Shown here in pieces: positions 51,550 through 60,956 of a stretch of DNA of 64,000 bases. Both the position numbers and the translations under genes were made by a program. The stretch spans positions 1 through 64,000 of the forward strand of contig JAJZTK010000003.1 of assembly GCA_021849045.1 (NCBI GenBank), written 5' to 3'. Numbering within the stretch: position 1 is the first letter of the stretch; every line of letters starts with the position of its first letter. The notes below the pieces were generated by a model. The model had not been told where the DNA came from, searched no databases, and was given only the letters and a program-made list of their open reading frames with translations. This stretch comes from Deltaproteobacteria bacterium (GTDB taxonomy: Bacteria; Desulfobacterota; Desulfuromonadia; Geobacterales; DSM-12255).

Positions 51550-52908
51550 TTACAGCTGCTTGATTTTCTCGACAAGGGATTCGAATTTCCCCTGGAAGGC
51601 TGCCGGATTCTTGCTGGCGCTCCCCCCGAGGACCACGCGACCGCCGTCAATCCTCACCCAGTAGCGATCGTGCGACATGAAAAAGGCCATGCTGATGCCA
51701 ATAACCATGAGCGCACAGCCGAGCCAGACGACCCAAACACCCGGATCCTTGGCCACCTGCAGACCGGTGTAGAGTTTAACGTCACCCCCTTCATAGGCGA
51801 TGAGCTGACTTCCGCCCCGCTGCTGCTCGACCTCGGGATGGTCGCGGAACACGATAAACGTTTCCGGCTGCTTGCCCGGCAGGGTAACTTCAACCTTGGC
51901 TGCCGGTCCGGCATACTGGGGCATGAATTGGGTGACATTCTGGGTTGCCTCGACAACGACCAGGTGCCCTCCCCCCGGCAGGGGTATCCGCTCCCCGGTC
52001 CGCCCCATGATCTTCACCGCAGGCCCGCCGCTCCGCGGCTGCACGGACAGATGGTGGAGCGCCCCCTCCTCGGCCTGGCCGTAGCTGGACTGGTAGAAGG
52101 TGATCCCTTTGTAGGAGAGCGGGTCGTTCACGATAACCGGGATATTGACATAGCCCGGAACCGGCTTCCCGTTTTCCAGGATGGTCAGCACACTCTTGAA
52201 CTCCCTGGGTGCGCCGGTGTTGTAGTACGAGACGGTAAACTTCTCGCAACGGACCGCAAAGCCGAGCGGGATCGGTTTTTCGGTGCGGGTGTACACGGTA
52301 TCGGCGGCAACCCCTTCCGGGATCTGGACAAAGGCCTTGTAGCCGAAGAAGGAACCGATGAGCGCCCCGACGAAGATAAAGATGATGCTCAGGTGGGTAA
52401 CATAGACACCAAGGCGACAGTAGGGATTTTTCTGGGCAAAGAGATAGACCGCCCCATCCCGTTCGGTCACCACCGGTTGCGAGGCCTGGCCCCGCAAGGC
52501 AGCCTTCAGCTTTTCGGCGATCCCCTTTGCATCACCCGGCATCTTGAACTCATGGGTGTTGGCCAATGAGCGCTCAAAGTTATCGTCCATGATCAGCGTC
52601 GGCTCGGAAATGATCTTCCAGACCCGGGGCAGCCGCTTGATGGAGCAGGCGATCAGGTTGACGGTGAACAGGTAGAGGAGCAGGATATACCACCAGGAGT
52701 GGTACATGTCGAAGAAGCCGAGGGTTTGATAGACCCTCAGCTTGGTTTCGCTGATGGTCTGCAGGTACTCGGGAGGGATGTTTCCCTGCGGAATTATCGT
52801 ACCGATGATGGAGGTGATCGCCAGCGAGATGAGCAGGGAGATCGCCAGTTTCAGGGAACAGAAAAAGTCCCAGAGAGATTGAAGGAAGCCCTTCTTGCCG
52901 GTGGTCAA
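51550..52908 (-). CDS. resB: Cytochrome c biogenesis protein ResB (Ccs1, System II)
   Basis: 452 aa. Three N-terminal membrane segments ('LKLAISLLISLAITSIIGTIIPQ', 'WYILLLYLFTVNLIACSIKRLP', and one near 150-175) precede a large periplasmic beta domain. A fourth segment near 400 ('WVVWLGCALMVIGISMAFF') is typical of ResB. It lies 38 bp upstream of ccsA, the standard pair. Together they ligate haem to apocytochromes in the periplasm. Confidence 0.94.
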   Translation of the reverse strand: MTTGKKGFLQSLWDFFCSLKLAISLLISLAITSIIGTIIPQGNIPPEYLQTISETKLRVYQTLGFFDMYHSWWYILLLYLFTVNLIACSIKRLPRVWKIISEPTLIMDDNFERSLANTHEFKMPGDAKGIAEKLKAALRGQASQPVVTERDGAVYLFAQKNPYCRLGVYVTHLSIIFIFVGALIGSFFGYKAFVQIPEGVAADTVYTRTEKPIPLGFAVRCEKFTVSYYNTGAPREFKSVLTILENGKPVPGYVNIPVIVNDPLSYKGITFYQSSYGQAEEGALHHLSVQPRSGGPAVKIMGRTGERIPLPGGGHLVVVEATQNVTQFMPQYAGPAAKVEVTLPGKQPETFIVFRDHPEVEQQRGGSQLIAYEGGDVKLYTGLQVAKDPGVWVVWLGCALMVIGISMAFFMSHDRYWVRIDGGRVVLGGSASKNPAAFQGKFESLVEKIKQL

Positions 52909-53008
52909 TGCCGTCTCCTTACCATAAAATTAATGAGGCTTCTGCCTCGACACAAGCAGCGATTATATAAGAAATCGATAAGAAAAAGAAATCAGATTTT
53001 TGTGGCAC

Positions 53009-53040
53009 AAAAAAAGGGATAACTTTCGTTACCCCCTTTT
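53009..53040 (-). terminator. Terminator after the ppcA-like gene
   Basis: On the minus strand GGGGTAAC-GAAA-GTTATCCC (one G:U pair) is followed by TTTTTTT. It starts about 25 bp past the ppcA stop and so separates ppcA from resB. Confidence 0.88.
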
Positions 53041-53064
53041 AGTACAACCGTTATGATCAGACGA

Positions 53065-53337
53065 CTACTTCTTGTGGCACTCGCCGCACTTGGTCGGCCC
53101 CTTCTTGCCTTCTTCATGGCAGCCTTTGCAGGTCTTGTGGGCAAAGTCCTTGCCGAACCCTTCGATCTTGCCTGGGCCCTTCTCGTGGCACTTCTTGCAG
53201 TCCTTGAGCAGTTCCTGGTGCTTTTTATGCGGGAAGGAAATATTGCCATTCTTGGCCGGAAGGCTGATGACGTCGGCAGCCATGGCGTTGACGGCGAAGG
53301 CGAGGGTCAGGGCGAGTGCGGTTACCATTTTCTTCAT
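53065..53337 (-). CDS. ppcA: Periplasmic triheme cytochrome c7 (PpcA-like)
   Basis: 90 aa: a 19-20 residue signal peptide (MKKMVTALALTLAFAVNAMA) and a mature part of about 71 residues, the PpcA size. Three CXXCH: CKKCH, CKGCH and CGECH, plus the conserved axial His set (FPHKKH, FAHK). 'CHEKGPGKIEGFGK' and 'KKGPTKCGECHKK' are near-identical to G. sulfurreducens PpcA. It shuttles electrons through the periplasm to outer-membrane cytochromes. It has its own promoter and terminator. Confidence 0.96.
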   Translation of the reverse strand: MKKMVTALALTLAFAVNAMAADVISLPAKNGNISFPHKKHQELLKDCKKCHEKGPGKIEGFGKDFAHKTCKGCHEEGKKGPTKCGECHKK

Positions 53338-53384
53338 AATTGTGTTACCTCCTTGCAGATGGATTGAATGATTAAAGCGTGCAA

Positions 53385-53413
53385 AATTTATACATGGGGG
53401 GATGCTTTGTCAA
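53385..53413 (-). promoter_or_regulatory. Sigma-70 promoter of the ppcA-like gene
   Basis: On the minus strand a perfect -35 TTGACA is separated by 17 bp from TAAATT; TATAAA overlaps it at a shorter spacing. The start codon with AAGGAGG follows about 40 nt after the expected transcription start. Confidence 0.75.
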
Positions 53414-53447
53414 GAAAAAAACCTTAAAATCTCACTAAATCAAGGCA

Positions 53448-53969
53448 TTAAGATTCGTCATGGGCATTCTGCAGCCGAACCTGCAGTTCGCTGTCCCTGG
53501 CCTCCACCTCGGCAGCCATCCGCTGCCGGTATGCGTCCAGCTTCTGCAGCAGGGCGGGATCCGCAATGGAGAGCATCTGCACGGCAAGAATTCCGGCGTT
53601 CTTGGCGCCGGCCTTGCCGATGGTCATGGTCGCCACCGGAATGCCGCCCGGCATCTGCACCATGGCATAGAGGGCATCGACGCCGTTCAGCGCCCCGCCG
53701 CCGATCGGCACACCGATGATCGGCAGGACAGTTTCCGCCGCCACCACGCCGGCCAGGTGGGCGGCCATGCCGGCACCGGCAATGATCACCTTGACCCCCT
53801 GCCCAGCCGCCCCTGCAGCCAGGGCAGCCGTCTTGCGGGGCGAACGGTGGGCCGAGGAAACATGCATGGCGTAGCCGACACCGAATTCGGTCAGCACCTT
53901 GGCCGCCTCCTCCATGACCGGCAGATCCGAGTCGCTCCCCATCAGAATAAGTACTTGTGCATTGTTCAT
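53448..53969 (-). CDS. purE: N5-carboxyaminoimidazole ribonucleotide mutase
   Basis: 173 aa. 'ILMGSDSDLPVMEEAA' at the N-terminus and 'SAHRSPRKT' carry the substrate-binding residues; 'GGALNGVDALYAMVQMPGGIPVATM' is the class I PurE core. It moves the carboxyl group to form CAIR in purine synthesis. It is downstream of purD and purH on the same strand, though PurK is not in the window. Confidence 0.96.
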   Translation of the reverse strand: MNNAQVLILMGSDSDLPVMEEAAKVLTEFGVGYAMHVSSAHRSPRKTAALAAGAAGQGVKVIIAGAGMAAHLAGVVAAETVLPIIGVPIGGGALNGVDALYAMVQMPGGIPVATMTIGKAGAKNAGILAVQMLSIADPALLQKLDAYRQRMAAEVEARDSELQVRLQNAHDES

Positions 53970-54075
53970 CCAGATTACCTCGTGAATATATTCTGTAAGA
54001 CGTAAGACGCCGGATGTAAAACGTGAAAGTCCGTTACGTCTAACGTCTTGGGAGCGGCCTTGCGGCTGGCGATGG

Positions 54076-55350
54076 TCACGGACGCCCCAGGGCCTTTTTA
54101 CCGATATCCCTGCGAAAGTGGACCCCGTCCCAGCTGATGGCCGCCACCCCCTGGTAGGCCCGATCGATTGCCCCCTGTACCGTGTCGCCCAGGGCAGTCA
54201 CCCCCAGCACCCGGCCGCCATTGGTGACGAAGTTCCCATCACGCTCCGCTGTTCCCGCATGGAAGACAAAGAGGTCGGAAATCTCCGCAGCCGCATCGAG
54301 CCCCTTGATCGTGTCCCCTTTCCGGTAGTCGCCGGGATATCCCGGCGCGGCCATGACCACGCAAACCGCCGCCTTGTCGTGCCACTCGATGGAGACACCG
54401 GAGAGATCGCCATCGGCAATCGCCAGCAGGACCGGAACAATGTCCGATTTCATCCGCATCAGGAGCGGCTGGCACTCGGGGTCGCCGAAGCGGGCATTGA
54501 ATTCAAGGGTCTTGACCGAGCCGCCGTCGATCATGAGGCCGGCATAGAGGACCCCCCGGTACGGCCGTCCCTCGGCCGCCATGCCGTCGATGGTGCGCCG
54601 CATCACCTCGGCCATGGCCTTCTCGTGAATGGCCGGCGTTACCACCGGCGCCGGTGAGTAGGCCCCCATGCCGCCGGTGTTGGGACCACGGTCCCCATCG
54701 AACACCGCCTTGTGGTCCTGGGCGCTGGCCAGAGGGATGATGTTCCTGCCGTCGGTGAAGGCGAGGAACGAGGCCTCCTCGCCCCGCAGGAACTCTTCGA
54801 TCACCACCCGCGAGCCCGCATCGCCAAAGGCATTGCCGGAAAGCATTTCCCGCACAGCGGCAACGGCCTCGTCCCTGGTCTGGGCCACCACCACCCCCTT
54901 GCCGGCAGCCAGGCCGTCGGCCTTGACCACGATGGGTGCTCCCAGCCTGTCGATGAAGGCAATGGCCGGCTCGACCTCGGTAAAGACCTCATACGCAGCG
55001 GTCGGGACATTGTATTTGTGCATGATTTCCTTGGCAAAGGCCTTGCTGGCCTCGATCCGGGCCGCGTTACGCCGGGCTCCGAAAACCTTCAGACCGTACT
55101 CCTCAAAGAGGTCGACCAGCCCCAGGGAAAGGGGGAGTTCGGGGCCAACCACGGTCAGACCGATCCCCTCCTGCCTGGCAAAGGAGAGCAGCCCCGGCAG
55201 GTCATCCACCGCAATGGGGACATTCTCGGCAATCCGCCCGATCCCCGGGTTGCCGGGGGCGCAAAAAACCTTGTCCACCAACGGAGACTGGGCGATCTTC
55301 CAGACCAGGGCGTGCTCACGCCCGCCGCTGCCTATTACGAGTACTTTCAT
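54076..55350 (-). CDS. purD: Phosphoribosylamine-glycine ligase
   Basis: 424 aa, the usual length. '[25 protein letters not shown]' is the N-terminal phosphoribosylamine domain. The ATP-grasp part has '[20 protein letters not shown]', '[18 protein letters not shown]' and '[16 protein letters not shown]' (metal ligands). It catalyses the second step of de novo purine synthesis. It starts 32 bp after purH. Confidence 0.97.
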   Translation of the reverse strand: MKVLVIGSGGREHALVWKIAQSPLVDKVFCAPGNPGIGRIAENVPIAVDDLPGLLSFARQEGIGLTVVGPELPLSLGLVDLFEEYGLKVFGARRNAARIEASKAFAKEIMHKYNVPTAAYEVFTEVEPAIAFIDRLGAPIVVKADGLAAGKGVVVAQTRDEAVAAVREMLSGNAFGDAGSRVVIEEFLRGEEASFLAFTDGRNIIPLASAQDHKAVFDGDRGPNTGGMGAYSPAPVVTPAIHEKAMAEVMRRTIDGMAAEGRPYRGVLYAGLMIDGGSVKTLEFNARFGDPECQPLLMRMKSDIVPVLLAIADGDLSGVSIEWHDKAAVCVVMAAPGYPGDYRKGDTIKGLDAAAEISDLFVFHAGTAERDGNFVTNGGRVLGVTALGDTVQGAIDRAYQGVAAISWDGVHFRRDIGKKALGRP

Positions 55351-55381
55351 CGGTATCCCCTGTCTCCTGTTTTCTTAATCA

Positions 55382-56947
55382 TCAATGCCTGAAATGCCGC
55401 ATGCCGGTGAACACCATGGCCATCCCGTGCTCGTCGGCGGCGGCGATCACCTCGCTGTCCCGCATGCTGCCGCCCGGCTGGATGACGGCGGTGATGCCGG
55501 CGCCAGCCGCATTGTCGATGCCGTCGCGGAACGGGAAAAAGGCATCGGAGGCCATGACCGCCCCCTTGACCTCCAGGCCGGCGTGCTCCGCCTTGATGGC
55601 GGCGATACGGGCCGAGTTGACCCGGCTCATCTGGCCGGCACCGACGCCGACGGTGGTCCTCTCCTTGCCGTAGACGATGGCGTTGGACTTGACGAACTTG
55701 GCCACCCGCCAGGTAAACAGGAGGTCCTGCAGCTCCTTCTCGGTCGGCGCCCTCCTGGTCACTACCTTCAGCTCGCCGGTGAGGGAGAGGTCGGCTTCCT
55801 GCACCAAAAGTCCGCCGCAGACCCGCTTGAGGTCGATACGCGATGCCGGCCTGGCCGACCACATGCCACACTCCAGGAGCCGGACGTTCTTCTTGGCCGC
55901 CACCACCTCGATGGCCCCCGGCAGCACCTTAGGCGCAATGATGACCTCGACGAACTGCCGGTCGACGATCGCCTTGGCCGTTGCCTCGTCCAGGTCGCAG
56001 TTGAAGGCGATGATGCCGCCAAAGGCGGATTCGGTGTCGGTTGCATAGGCCCGTTCGTAGGCCTCCAGCACGGAGGCACCAAGGGCCACGCCACAAGGGT
56101 TGGCATGCTTGACGATGACACAGGCCGAACCTTCGCCGAACTGTTTCACGCACTCCAGGGCCGCATCGGTGTCGGCGATGTTGTTGTAGGAGAGCTCCTT
56201 TCCCTGCAGCTGGCGGGCCGTGGCCACCGACGCCTCGCCGGCCTGCCGCTCAACGTAGAAGGCGGCCGACTGGTGGGGGTTTTCACCGTAGCGCATCCCT
56301 TGCGCCTTTTGGTACTGCAGGGTCAGGGTGGCGGGATAGGGATCGACCCCTTCGCCCAAGCGGCTCCCCAGCCAGTTGGAGATGGCACCGTCATAGGCCG
56401 CGGTATGCTGGTAGACCTTCACTGCCAACTGAAAATTGGTAGCCTTGCTGACCGTGCCGCTGTTGTCCGCCATCTCGGTCAGGACCCGCCGGTAGTCGGC
56501 CGGGTCTACCACCACGGTCACATCGGCGTTGTTCTTGGCTGCCGAGCGGAGCATGGTCGGTCCGCCGATGTCGATGTTCTCGATGGCATCCTCCATGGAG
56601 CAGTCGGGCTTGGCCACGGTCGCCTCGAACGGGTAGAGGTTGACCACCACCATATCGATCGGCTCGATGCCGTGGGCCTGCATGGTGGCCACATGCTCCG
56701 GATTGCTCCGCATTCCCAGGAGACCGCCGTGGACCTTGGGGTGGAGGGTCTTGACCCGGCCGTCCAGCATCTCGGGGAACCCGGTGAACTCGGAGACGTC
56801 CTTGACGGTCAGCCCCGCCTCACGCAGGAGCTTGGCGGTACCGCCGGTGGAGAGGATCTCAACGCCGTAGCGGACCAGCTCCTTGGAAAACTCGATGATG
56901 CCCGTCTTGTCCGACACGCTGATCAGGGCTCGGGAGATCTTTGCCAT
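55382..56947 (-). CDS. purH: Bifunctional AICAR formyltransferase / IMP cyclohydrolase
   Basis: 521 aa from [17 protein letters not shown] (56947); the ATG three codons earlier sits too close to the AAGGAG. The N-terminal third is IMP cyclohydrolase (MGS-like fold, '[16 protein letters not shown]'). The rest is the formyltransferase, with '[10 protein letters not shown]' and the C-terminal '[15 protein letters not shown]'. It carries out the last two steps to IMP. First gene of the purH-purD-purE group. Confidence 0.97.
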   Translation of the reverse strand: MAKISRALISVSDKTGIIEFSKELVRYGVEILSTGGTAKLLREAGLTVKDVSEFTGFPEMLDGRVKTLHPKVHGGLLGMRSNPEHVATMQAHGIEPIDMVVVNLYPFEATVAKPDCSMEDAIENIDIGGPTMLRSAAKNNADVTVVVDPADYRRVLTEMADNSGTVSKATNFQLAVKVYQHTAAYDGAISNWLGSRLGEGVDPYPATLTLQYQKAQGMRYGENPHQSAAFYVERQAGEASVATARQLQGKELSYNNIADTDAALECVKQFGEGSACVIVKHANPCGVALGASVLEAYERAYATDTESAFGGIIAFNCDLDEATAKAIVDRQFVEVIIAPKVLPGAIEVVAAKKNVRLLECGMWSARPASRIDLKRVCGGLLVQEADLSLTGELKVVTRRAPTEKELQDLLFTWRVAKFVKSNAIVYGKERTTVGVGAGQMSRVNSARIAAIKAEHAGLEVKGAVMASDAFFPFRDGIDNAAGAGITAVIQPGGSMRDSEVIAAADEHGMAMVFTGMRHFRH

Positions 56948-57048
56948 CGTTCTCATGCTCCTTTTATCTGGTAGATAGATTCTTGCGAAATGTGAACTGA
57001 TGAAATCAGGTCCACGAAATAGTTTTGGTTACAACGTCTGGCGTTTAT

Positions 57049-58332
57049 TCAAACTGGTTCGAGCCGGGGAAAGTCCATCTCGGCGAGAAAGCGCCGTTCA
57101 AATACCGGGGTCCCGGAAAGGGGGATGATTGTCAATGAAGCGGCAAGCTGTTCGACAACTGCATACGACGCAGAACGGAGGGTTTCCTCAACACCGGCAA
57201 GGGCACCCTCCGTCACGAACCGGGCCACTTGTACCATGTTTTCCGTGAAAATTCCAACGCTTTTTAGCCCAACCGGGTTGAGGGAAACACCGAACGAGCC
57301 GGTCAGAACCACCTCCGCGAGGTCGGAGGCCTCTATCCCCGCCCGGGCCAGCAAAACATCGATGCCGGCCCGTATGGCGGCCTTGGCGAGCTGCAGCTGA
57401 CGGATGTCTCCCTGGGAGAGGTAGACCAGCGATGCGGCGTCCCGATAGACGATAAAAGCGGGCTCCCCCCCCAGCTCCACGATACGGTTCGCCAGATTGG
57501 TCCGCACCTCGGCCGGCAACAGGAGCCGCCCCGTCAGATCCACCACCCCCTCGGCCAGGAGCAGCATCATGGTGTCCAGCACACCGGAGCCACAGAGTCC
57601 ACGGGGAACCACCTCGCCGATCGTCTCCCACTCCAGGCGGGAACCGGTCATGCGGACCGAACGGATCGCCCCGGCAAGGGCCGCCATGCCGCAGGCCAGG
57701 TTGCCTCCCTCAAAGGCCGGCCCGGCCGCAGCGGAGGTGGCGTAGAGCCGCCCGCCCGCGAGCAGGGCTATTTCGCCGTTGGTGCCCAGGTCTATGAACA
57801 GTGAGGGGCAAGGGGTAAGGGATGAGGGGCGAACACCGAGGCCGTGGAGGAAGGCCACCAGGTCGCCGCCGACAAAACCGCCCGGCGACGGAAAGACGTA
57901 CAGTTGGGCGTCCAGGCTCCAGCCGAGCGAGCGTGCAGAAACCCGATGGCTGGAGGTCATTCGTGGGCGGTAGGGGGGAAAGGCGAGGCTCTCCACCGGC
58001 AGATCCAGAAGGAGATGGGACATGGCAGGGTTGGCGGCAATCGCCACCTGCGACAGGGCCGTTGCCGGCATCCCGGTCCGGGAGAGCAGGGCCGTGACCA
58101 GCCGTTCCAGTTCGGCGTTGACCAGGCGGGAGAGGGTCCTCCGCTCGGCCTCCCCTCGGCAGGCGTACTCCAGACGGCTGACCACATCGGCGCCATAGGG
58201 GCGCTGGGGGTTGAGACTCCCCTCCCTGGCCAGGAGCGCACCGGAAACCGTATCGAGGAGGGAGGCGGCGATGGTGGTGGTGCCCAGGTCAACGGCAACG
58301 GCCAGAGAGCGGGATGCGTCAGGCAAGCTCAA
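57049..58332 (-). CDS. ASKHA-domain protein of the corrinoid-activation (RACE/RamA, DUF4445) family, no N-terminal ferredoxin domain
   Basis: About 427 aa from a TTG at 58332 that follows GGGAGG and overlaps selD by 14 bp; the track start lies well inside selD. '[16 protein letters not shown]' is the actin/Hsp70-type phosphate-1 motif, '[16 protein letters not shown]' phosphate-2, and the C-terminal '[22 protein letters not shown]' is typical of corrinoid-protein reductive activators. Those normally carry an N-terminal 2Fe-2S domain; here none fits in the space. It may act with a separate ferredoxin or have another role. No corrinoid methyltransferase is nearby. Confidence 0.75.
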   Translation of the reverse strand: MSLPDASRSLAVAVDLGTTTIAASLLDTVSGALLAREGSLNPQRPYGADVVSRLEYACRGEAERRTLSRLVNAELERLVTALLSRTGMPATALSQVAIAANPAMSHLLLDLPVESLAFPPYRPRMTSSHRVSARSLGWSLDAQLYVFPSPGGFVGGDLVAFLHGLGVRPSSLTPCPSLFIDLGTNGEIALLAGGRLYATSAAAGPAFEGGNLACGMAALAGAIRSVRMTGSRLEWETIGEVVPRGLCGSGVLDTMMLLLAEGVVDLTGRLLLPAEVRTNLANRIVELGGEPAFIVYRDAASLVYLSQGDIRQLQLAKAAIRAGIDVLLARAGIEASDLAEVVLTGSFGVSLNPVGLKSVGIFTENMVQVARFVTEGALAGVEETLRSASYAVVEQLAASLTIIPLSGTPVFERRFLAEMDFPRLEPV

Positions 58333-59356
58333 TGGCGGCCTCCCGCCTGGGCAGGACCTCCCCCACCACAGCGGCGAAGAGACCCTCGTCACGGGCAACG
58401 GCCAGGAAACGGTCGGCATCGGCCTGGTCCAGGGCGATCAGCAGCCCCCCCGAGGTCTGGGGGTCGTAGAGGGGGAGCAGACGGTCGGCCCGACCGTCGC
58501 CGGCAACGAACCTGGCGTAGTGATCCCGGTTGCGATAGCAGCCGGCCGGCACCATGCCGTCGGCCACCAGGGCCGGTAGTCCGGCCATCAGCGGCACCTG
58601 GTCGACCTCCAGCCGGATGGTCACCCCGCCGCCGGTCGCCATTTCCCGGGCATGACCAATGAGCCCGAAGCCGGTCACGTCGGTGGCAGCATGGGCCGCA
58701 CAGTCCACCATCAGCTCCGCGGCCCGGCGATTCAGGGTGGTCATCCAGCTGACCGCTTCCGCCACGGTCCCGACGTCAGCCATCTCCGCCTTGATCGCCG
58801 TGGTGACGATGCCGGTCCCAAGCGGTTTGGTGAGTATCAGCCGGTCACCCGGCAGCGGGGTGGAGTTGCGGACGATCCTGCCCGGGTCGATCAACCCGGT
58901 CACGGACAGGCCGTACTTGAGCTCGTCGTCCTCCACCGTATGCCCCCCCACCAGGCAGACCCCGGCCTCCCGGAGCATTTCGGCCCCGCCGGCCAGGATC
59001 TCCCGCAGGACCGTACCGGGCAGGGAGCAGGCCGGGAAAAAGACCAGGTTCATGGCCGTCACCGGCCTGCCGCCCATGGCATAGACATCGGAAACCGCAT
59101 TGGCCGCGGCGATCCGGCCAAAGGTGTGCGGGTCGTCCACGAGCGGCGTGATGACATCCACGGTCTCCACCAGGGCGCAGTTCTCCGTCAACCGGTAGAC
59201 CCCGGCGTCATCGGCCGTTTCCGGGCCGACCAGCAGATCGGGGTCGCCGAACGGGCCGATTCCCTGCAGAGCGTCTTCCAGGCCCGCCGGGCCCAGTTTT
59301 GCCGCTCAACCGGCCGCTTTCACCATGGCTGTGAGTTTTATTTTTGCGCTGGTCAT
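58319..59356 (-). CDS. selD: Selenophosphate synthetase, selenocysteine-containing (in-frame UGA)
   Basis: The track's 290-aa ORF lacks the N-terminus. Reading upstream, the same frame continues through one TGA (59306-59308) to an ATG at 59356 with GAGGT upstream, giving 345 aa, the normal SelD length. The codon is residue 17, exactly where E. coli SelD has its catalytic Cys17, and K20 follows ('[14 protein letters not shown]'). '[27 protein letters not shown]' and '[13 protein letters not shown]' are SelD motifs. It makes selenophosphate for selenocysteine synthesis and would itself be a selenoprotein. Confidence 0.93.
59269..59308 (-). promoter_or_regulatory. Candidate SECIS element of selD
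   Basis: Starting within the UGA, GAGCG pairs with CGCTC 30 nt later, and an inner GGCCC-GGC-GGGCC hairpin places an apical loop about 17 nt after the UGA, the usual distance for a bacterial SECIS read by SelB. Fold drawn by eye. Confidence 0.6.
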
Positions 59357-59379
59357 TTGAAACCTCTGTGTCTTGTGTC

Positions 59380-60528
59380 TTACGGCTTATAGATTCTCGG
59401 CACCCTTTTACTGATGCCGCAGAAAATCTCGTAGGGGATGGTACCGGCCCAGGCACCCAGCTCCTCTGCCCTGACGACGTTACCGGCGCCGTCCTCCCCC
59501 ATGAGGACCACCTCGTCCCCCACGGCAACGCCGGGGATCTCCGTCACGTCCAGCATGATCCAGTCCATGCAGACCGTGCCGGCCACCCGCGCCCGCTGCC
59601 CCCGGACCAACGCCTCGCCCCGGTTGGTGAGGGCACGGGGGTAGCCGTCCGCGTACCCCACCGGTACGCTGGCGATCAGGGTCCGGCCCGGTGCCCGATA
59701 CCTTCGGGCGTAGCTGATGCAGGTTCCCTCGTCCACCCATTTGAGCAGGGCGATCCGACTCTTCAGGCTCATGACCGGCTTCAGGTCGAGTCGGCCGGCA
59801 AAGTCGGACGACGGCACGGAACCGTAGAGGGCAATCCCGGGCCTGACCAGGGTGCAGTCGGGAAGAGACCTGCTGAACAGGCCGGCGCTGTTGGCGATAT
59901 GGACGAAGGGGGGTGAAAACCCGGCCGCGCGGGCCGCATCCAGGGCTTGAAGGAACAGTCCGGCCTGCTGCTCGGTGTAGCGGTCGCCGTCCGCGTCCAG
60001 TTCATCGGCAGAGGCGAAGTGGGATACGATCCCTTCCAGCTCCAGGTTGGGCAGATGCCGCAGGGCGGCAAAGAACGGGGCCGTCTCGCCCGGCGATATG
60101 CCGAGCCGCCCCATCCCCGTATCCACCTTGACATGCACCCGCGCCTTCCGGTAGAGCCGGCGGGCAATCCCGTCCAGGGTCTCGGCCTGTTCCAGGGAAA
60201 AGAGGGTGGTGGAGAGGTTGAAGCCGACGCACTTCTTTTCCTGGCCCGGATAGATCCCCCCAAGCACCAGGATCGGCCGGTCGATGCCGCTTTTGCGCAG
60301 CTGAATCCCCTCGGCCAGGAAGGCGACGCCAAAGGCGGTCACCCCCAGGCGCTCAAGTTCCTGGGCGATATCCATGAAGCCGTGACCATAGGCGTCGGCC
60401 TTTACCACGGCCAGGATACCGCATCCTGCTGGCACCGCCTGCCGGACTTGGGCAAAGTTGCCGCGCAAGGCCGCCAGATCGATTTCGGCGTAGGTGGGCC
60501 GGCTGTCACTGAGAAAATCGTTGATCAT
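59380..60528 (-). CDS. alr: Alanine racemase
   Basis: 382 aa from [18 protein letters not shown] (60528). The PLP lysine is in '[13 protein letters not shown]'; '[13 protein letters not shown]' and 'IANSAGLF' are conserved. The catalytic Tyr is expected in '[16 protein letters not shown]', and '[14 protein letters not shown]' holds the substrate-site Met-Asp. It supplies D-alanine for peptidoglycan. The gene diverges from the thiamine operon and lies 23 bp upstream of selD. Confidence 0.95.
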   Translation of the reverse strand: MINDFLSDSRPTYAEIDLAALRGNFAQVRQAVPAGCGILAVVKADAYGHGFMDIAQELERLGVTAFGVAFLAEGIQLRKSGIDRPILVLGGIYPGQEKKCVGFNLSTTLFSLEQAETLDGIARRLYRKARVHVKVDTGMGRLGISPGETAPFFAALRHLPNLELEGIVSHFASADELDADGDRYTEQQAGLFLQALDAARAAGFSPPFVHIANSAGLFSRSLPDCTLVRPGIALYGSVPSSDFAGRLDLKPVMSLKSRIALLKWVDEGTCISYARRYRAPGRTLIASVPVGYADGYPRALTNRGEALVRGQRARVAGTVCMDWIMLDVTEIPGVAVGDEVVLMGEDGAGNVVRAEELGAWAGTIPYEIFCGISKRVPRIYKP

Positions 60529-60624
60529 TGCTATATCCAAGAAGTGAGCGGATGGCGTTCGTACACGGACGATTTTTTCTACCACCACCGCCTTCCGCTG
60601 TAAAGGCAAATTCCCGAAAAGCCG

Positions 60625-60653
60625 TTGACTTTACTCTGCGATTCCAGTAGGGT
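60625..60653 (+). promoter_or_regulatory. Possible promoter of the thi operon
   Basis: TTGACT (60625-60630), a 17-bp spacer and TAGGGT (60648-60653) precede the riboswitch by about 17 bp. The -10 is poor, so this is only a candidate. Confidence 0.35.
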
Positions 60654-60669
60654 ACCCCCACAATCGATG

Positions 60670-60884
60670 CCAGCTGGGGGAGTTCGCAAGAACTGAGATC
60701 TACTAATCCCAGGGGCGTCAATTTTTCGCAAGGTCAAGGCTGTCGAGGGATTGCGCGGAGGCGTACCTGCGGGTACGCCGCACAAGCAAACCCGACGACT
60801 TACGCAGAGATTGCGGAAAAGTGGCGCACCCCACGGTGGAAACCCTTTGAACCTGATCCGGTTAATCCCGGCGTAGGGAAGCGG
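60670..60884 (+). promoter_or_regulatory. TPP riboswitch (THI element) with unusually long P3 extension
   Basis: The 5' part has GGGGG-AGTTC-GCAA-GAACT-GAGA (60676-60698), containing the conserved CUGAGA. The 3' part has 'ACCCTTTGAACCTGATC' and 'GGCGTAGGGAAG', the pyrophosphate-sensing strand, at 60842-60881. CCAGCT (60670) and AGCGG (60880) can close P1. The two halves are normally 10-50 nt apart; here about 140 nt separate them because of an inserted palindrome. It precedes thiED and a terminator, so control is probably by TPP-dependent transcription termination. Confidence 0.9.
60722..60820. repeat. Imperfect long palindrome inserted in the TPP riboswitch P3 arm
   Basis: TTTTTCGCAA (60722-60731) and TTGCGGAAAA (60811-60820) are terminal inverted repeats. 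The interior folds on itself around GGCGTACC-TGCG-GGTACGCC, with flanking GTCG..GGG..TTGC pairing to GCAA..CCC..CGAC. The 99-bp unit has the form of a small MITE/REP-like element. No second copy was found in this window. Confidence 0.75.
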
Positions 60885-60917
60885 CCAGAAAACCTCTACC
60901 GTTCGTCTATTTCTGGA

Positions 60918-60946
60918 AGCCGCGACCCGCAATCGCGGCTTTTTTT
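60918..60946 (+). terminator. Riboswitch-controlled terminator in the thiED leader
   Basis: AGCCGCG (60918-60924) and CGCGGCT (60934-60940) form a 7-bp stem followed by TTTTTT, 10 bp before the thiED start codon and 33 bp after the aptamer. Its position is that expected of an expression platform. Confidence 0.88.
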
Positions 60947-60956
60947 GTGCTATCAA

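Noticed and set aside
55385-56974. 529-aa plus-strand ORF
   Set aside because: Exact antisense of purH, which is fully conserved on the minus strand.
60722-60820. Palindrome as a stand-alone terminator or tRNA-like gene
   Set aside because: No T tract follows it and no cloverleaf or anticodon arm can be drawn; the inserted-element reading fits better.
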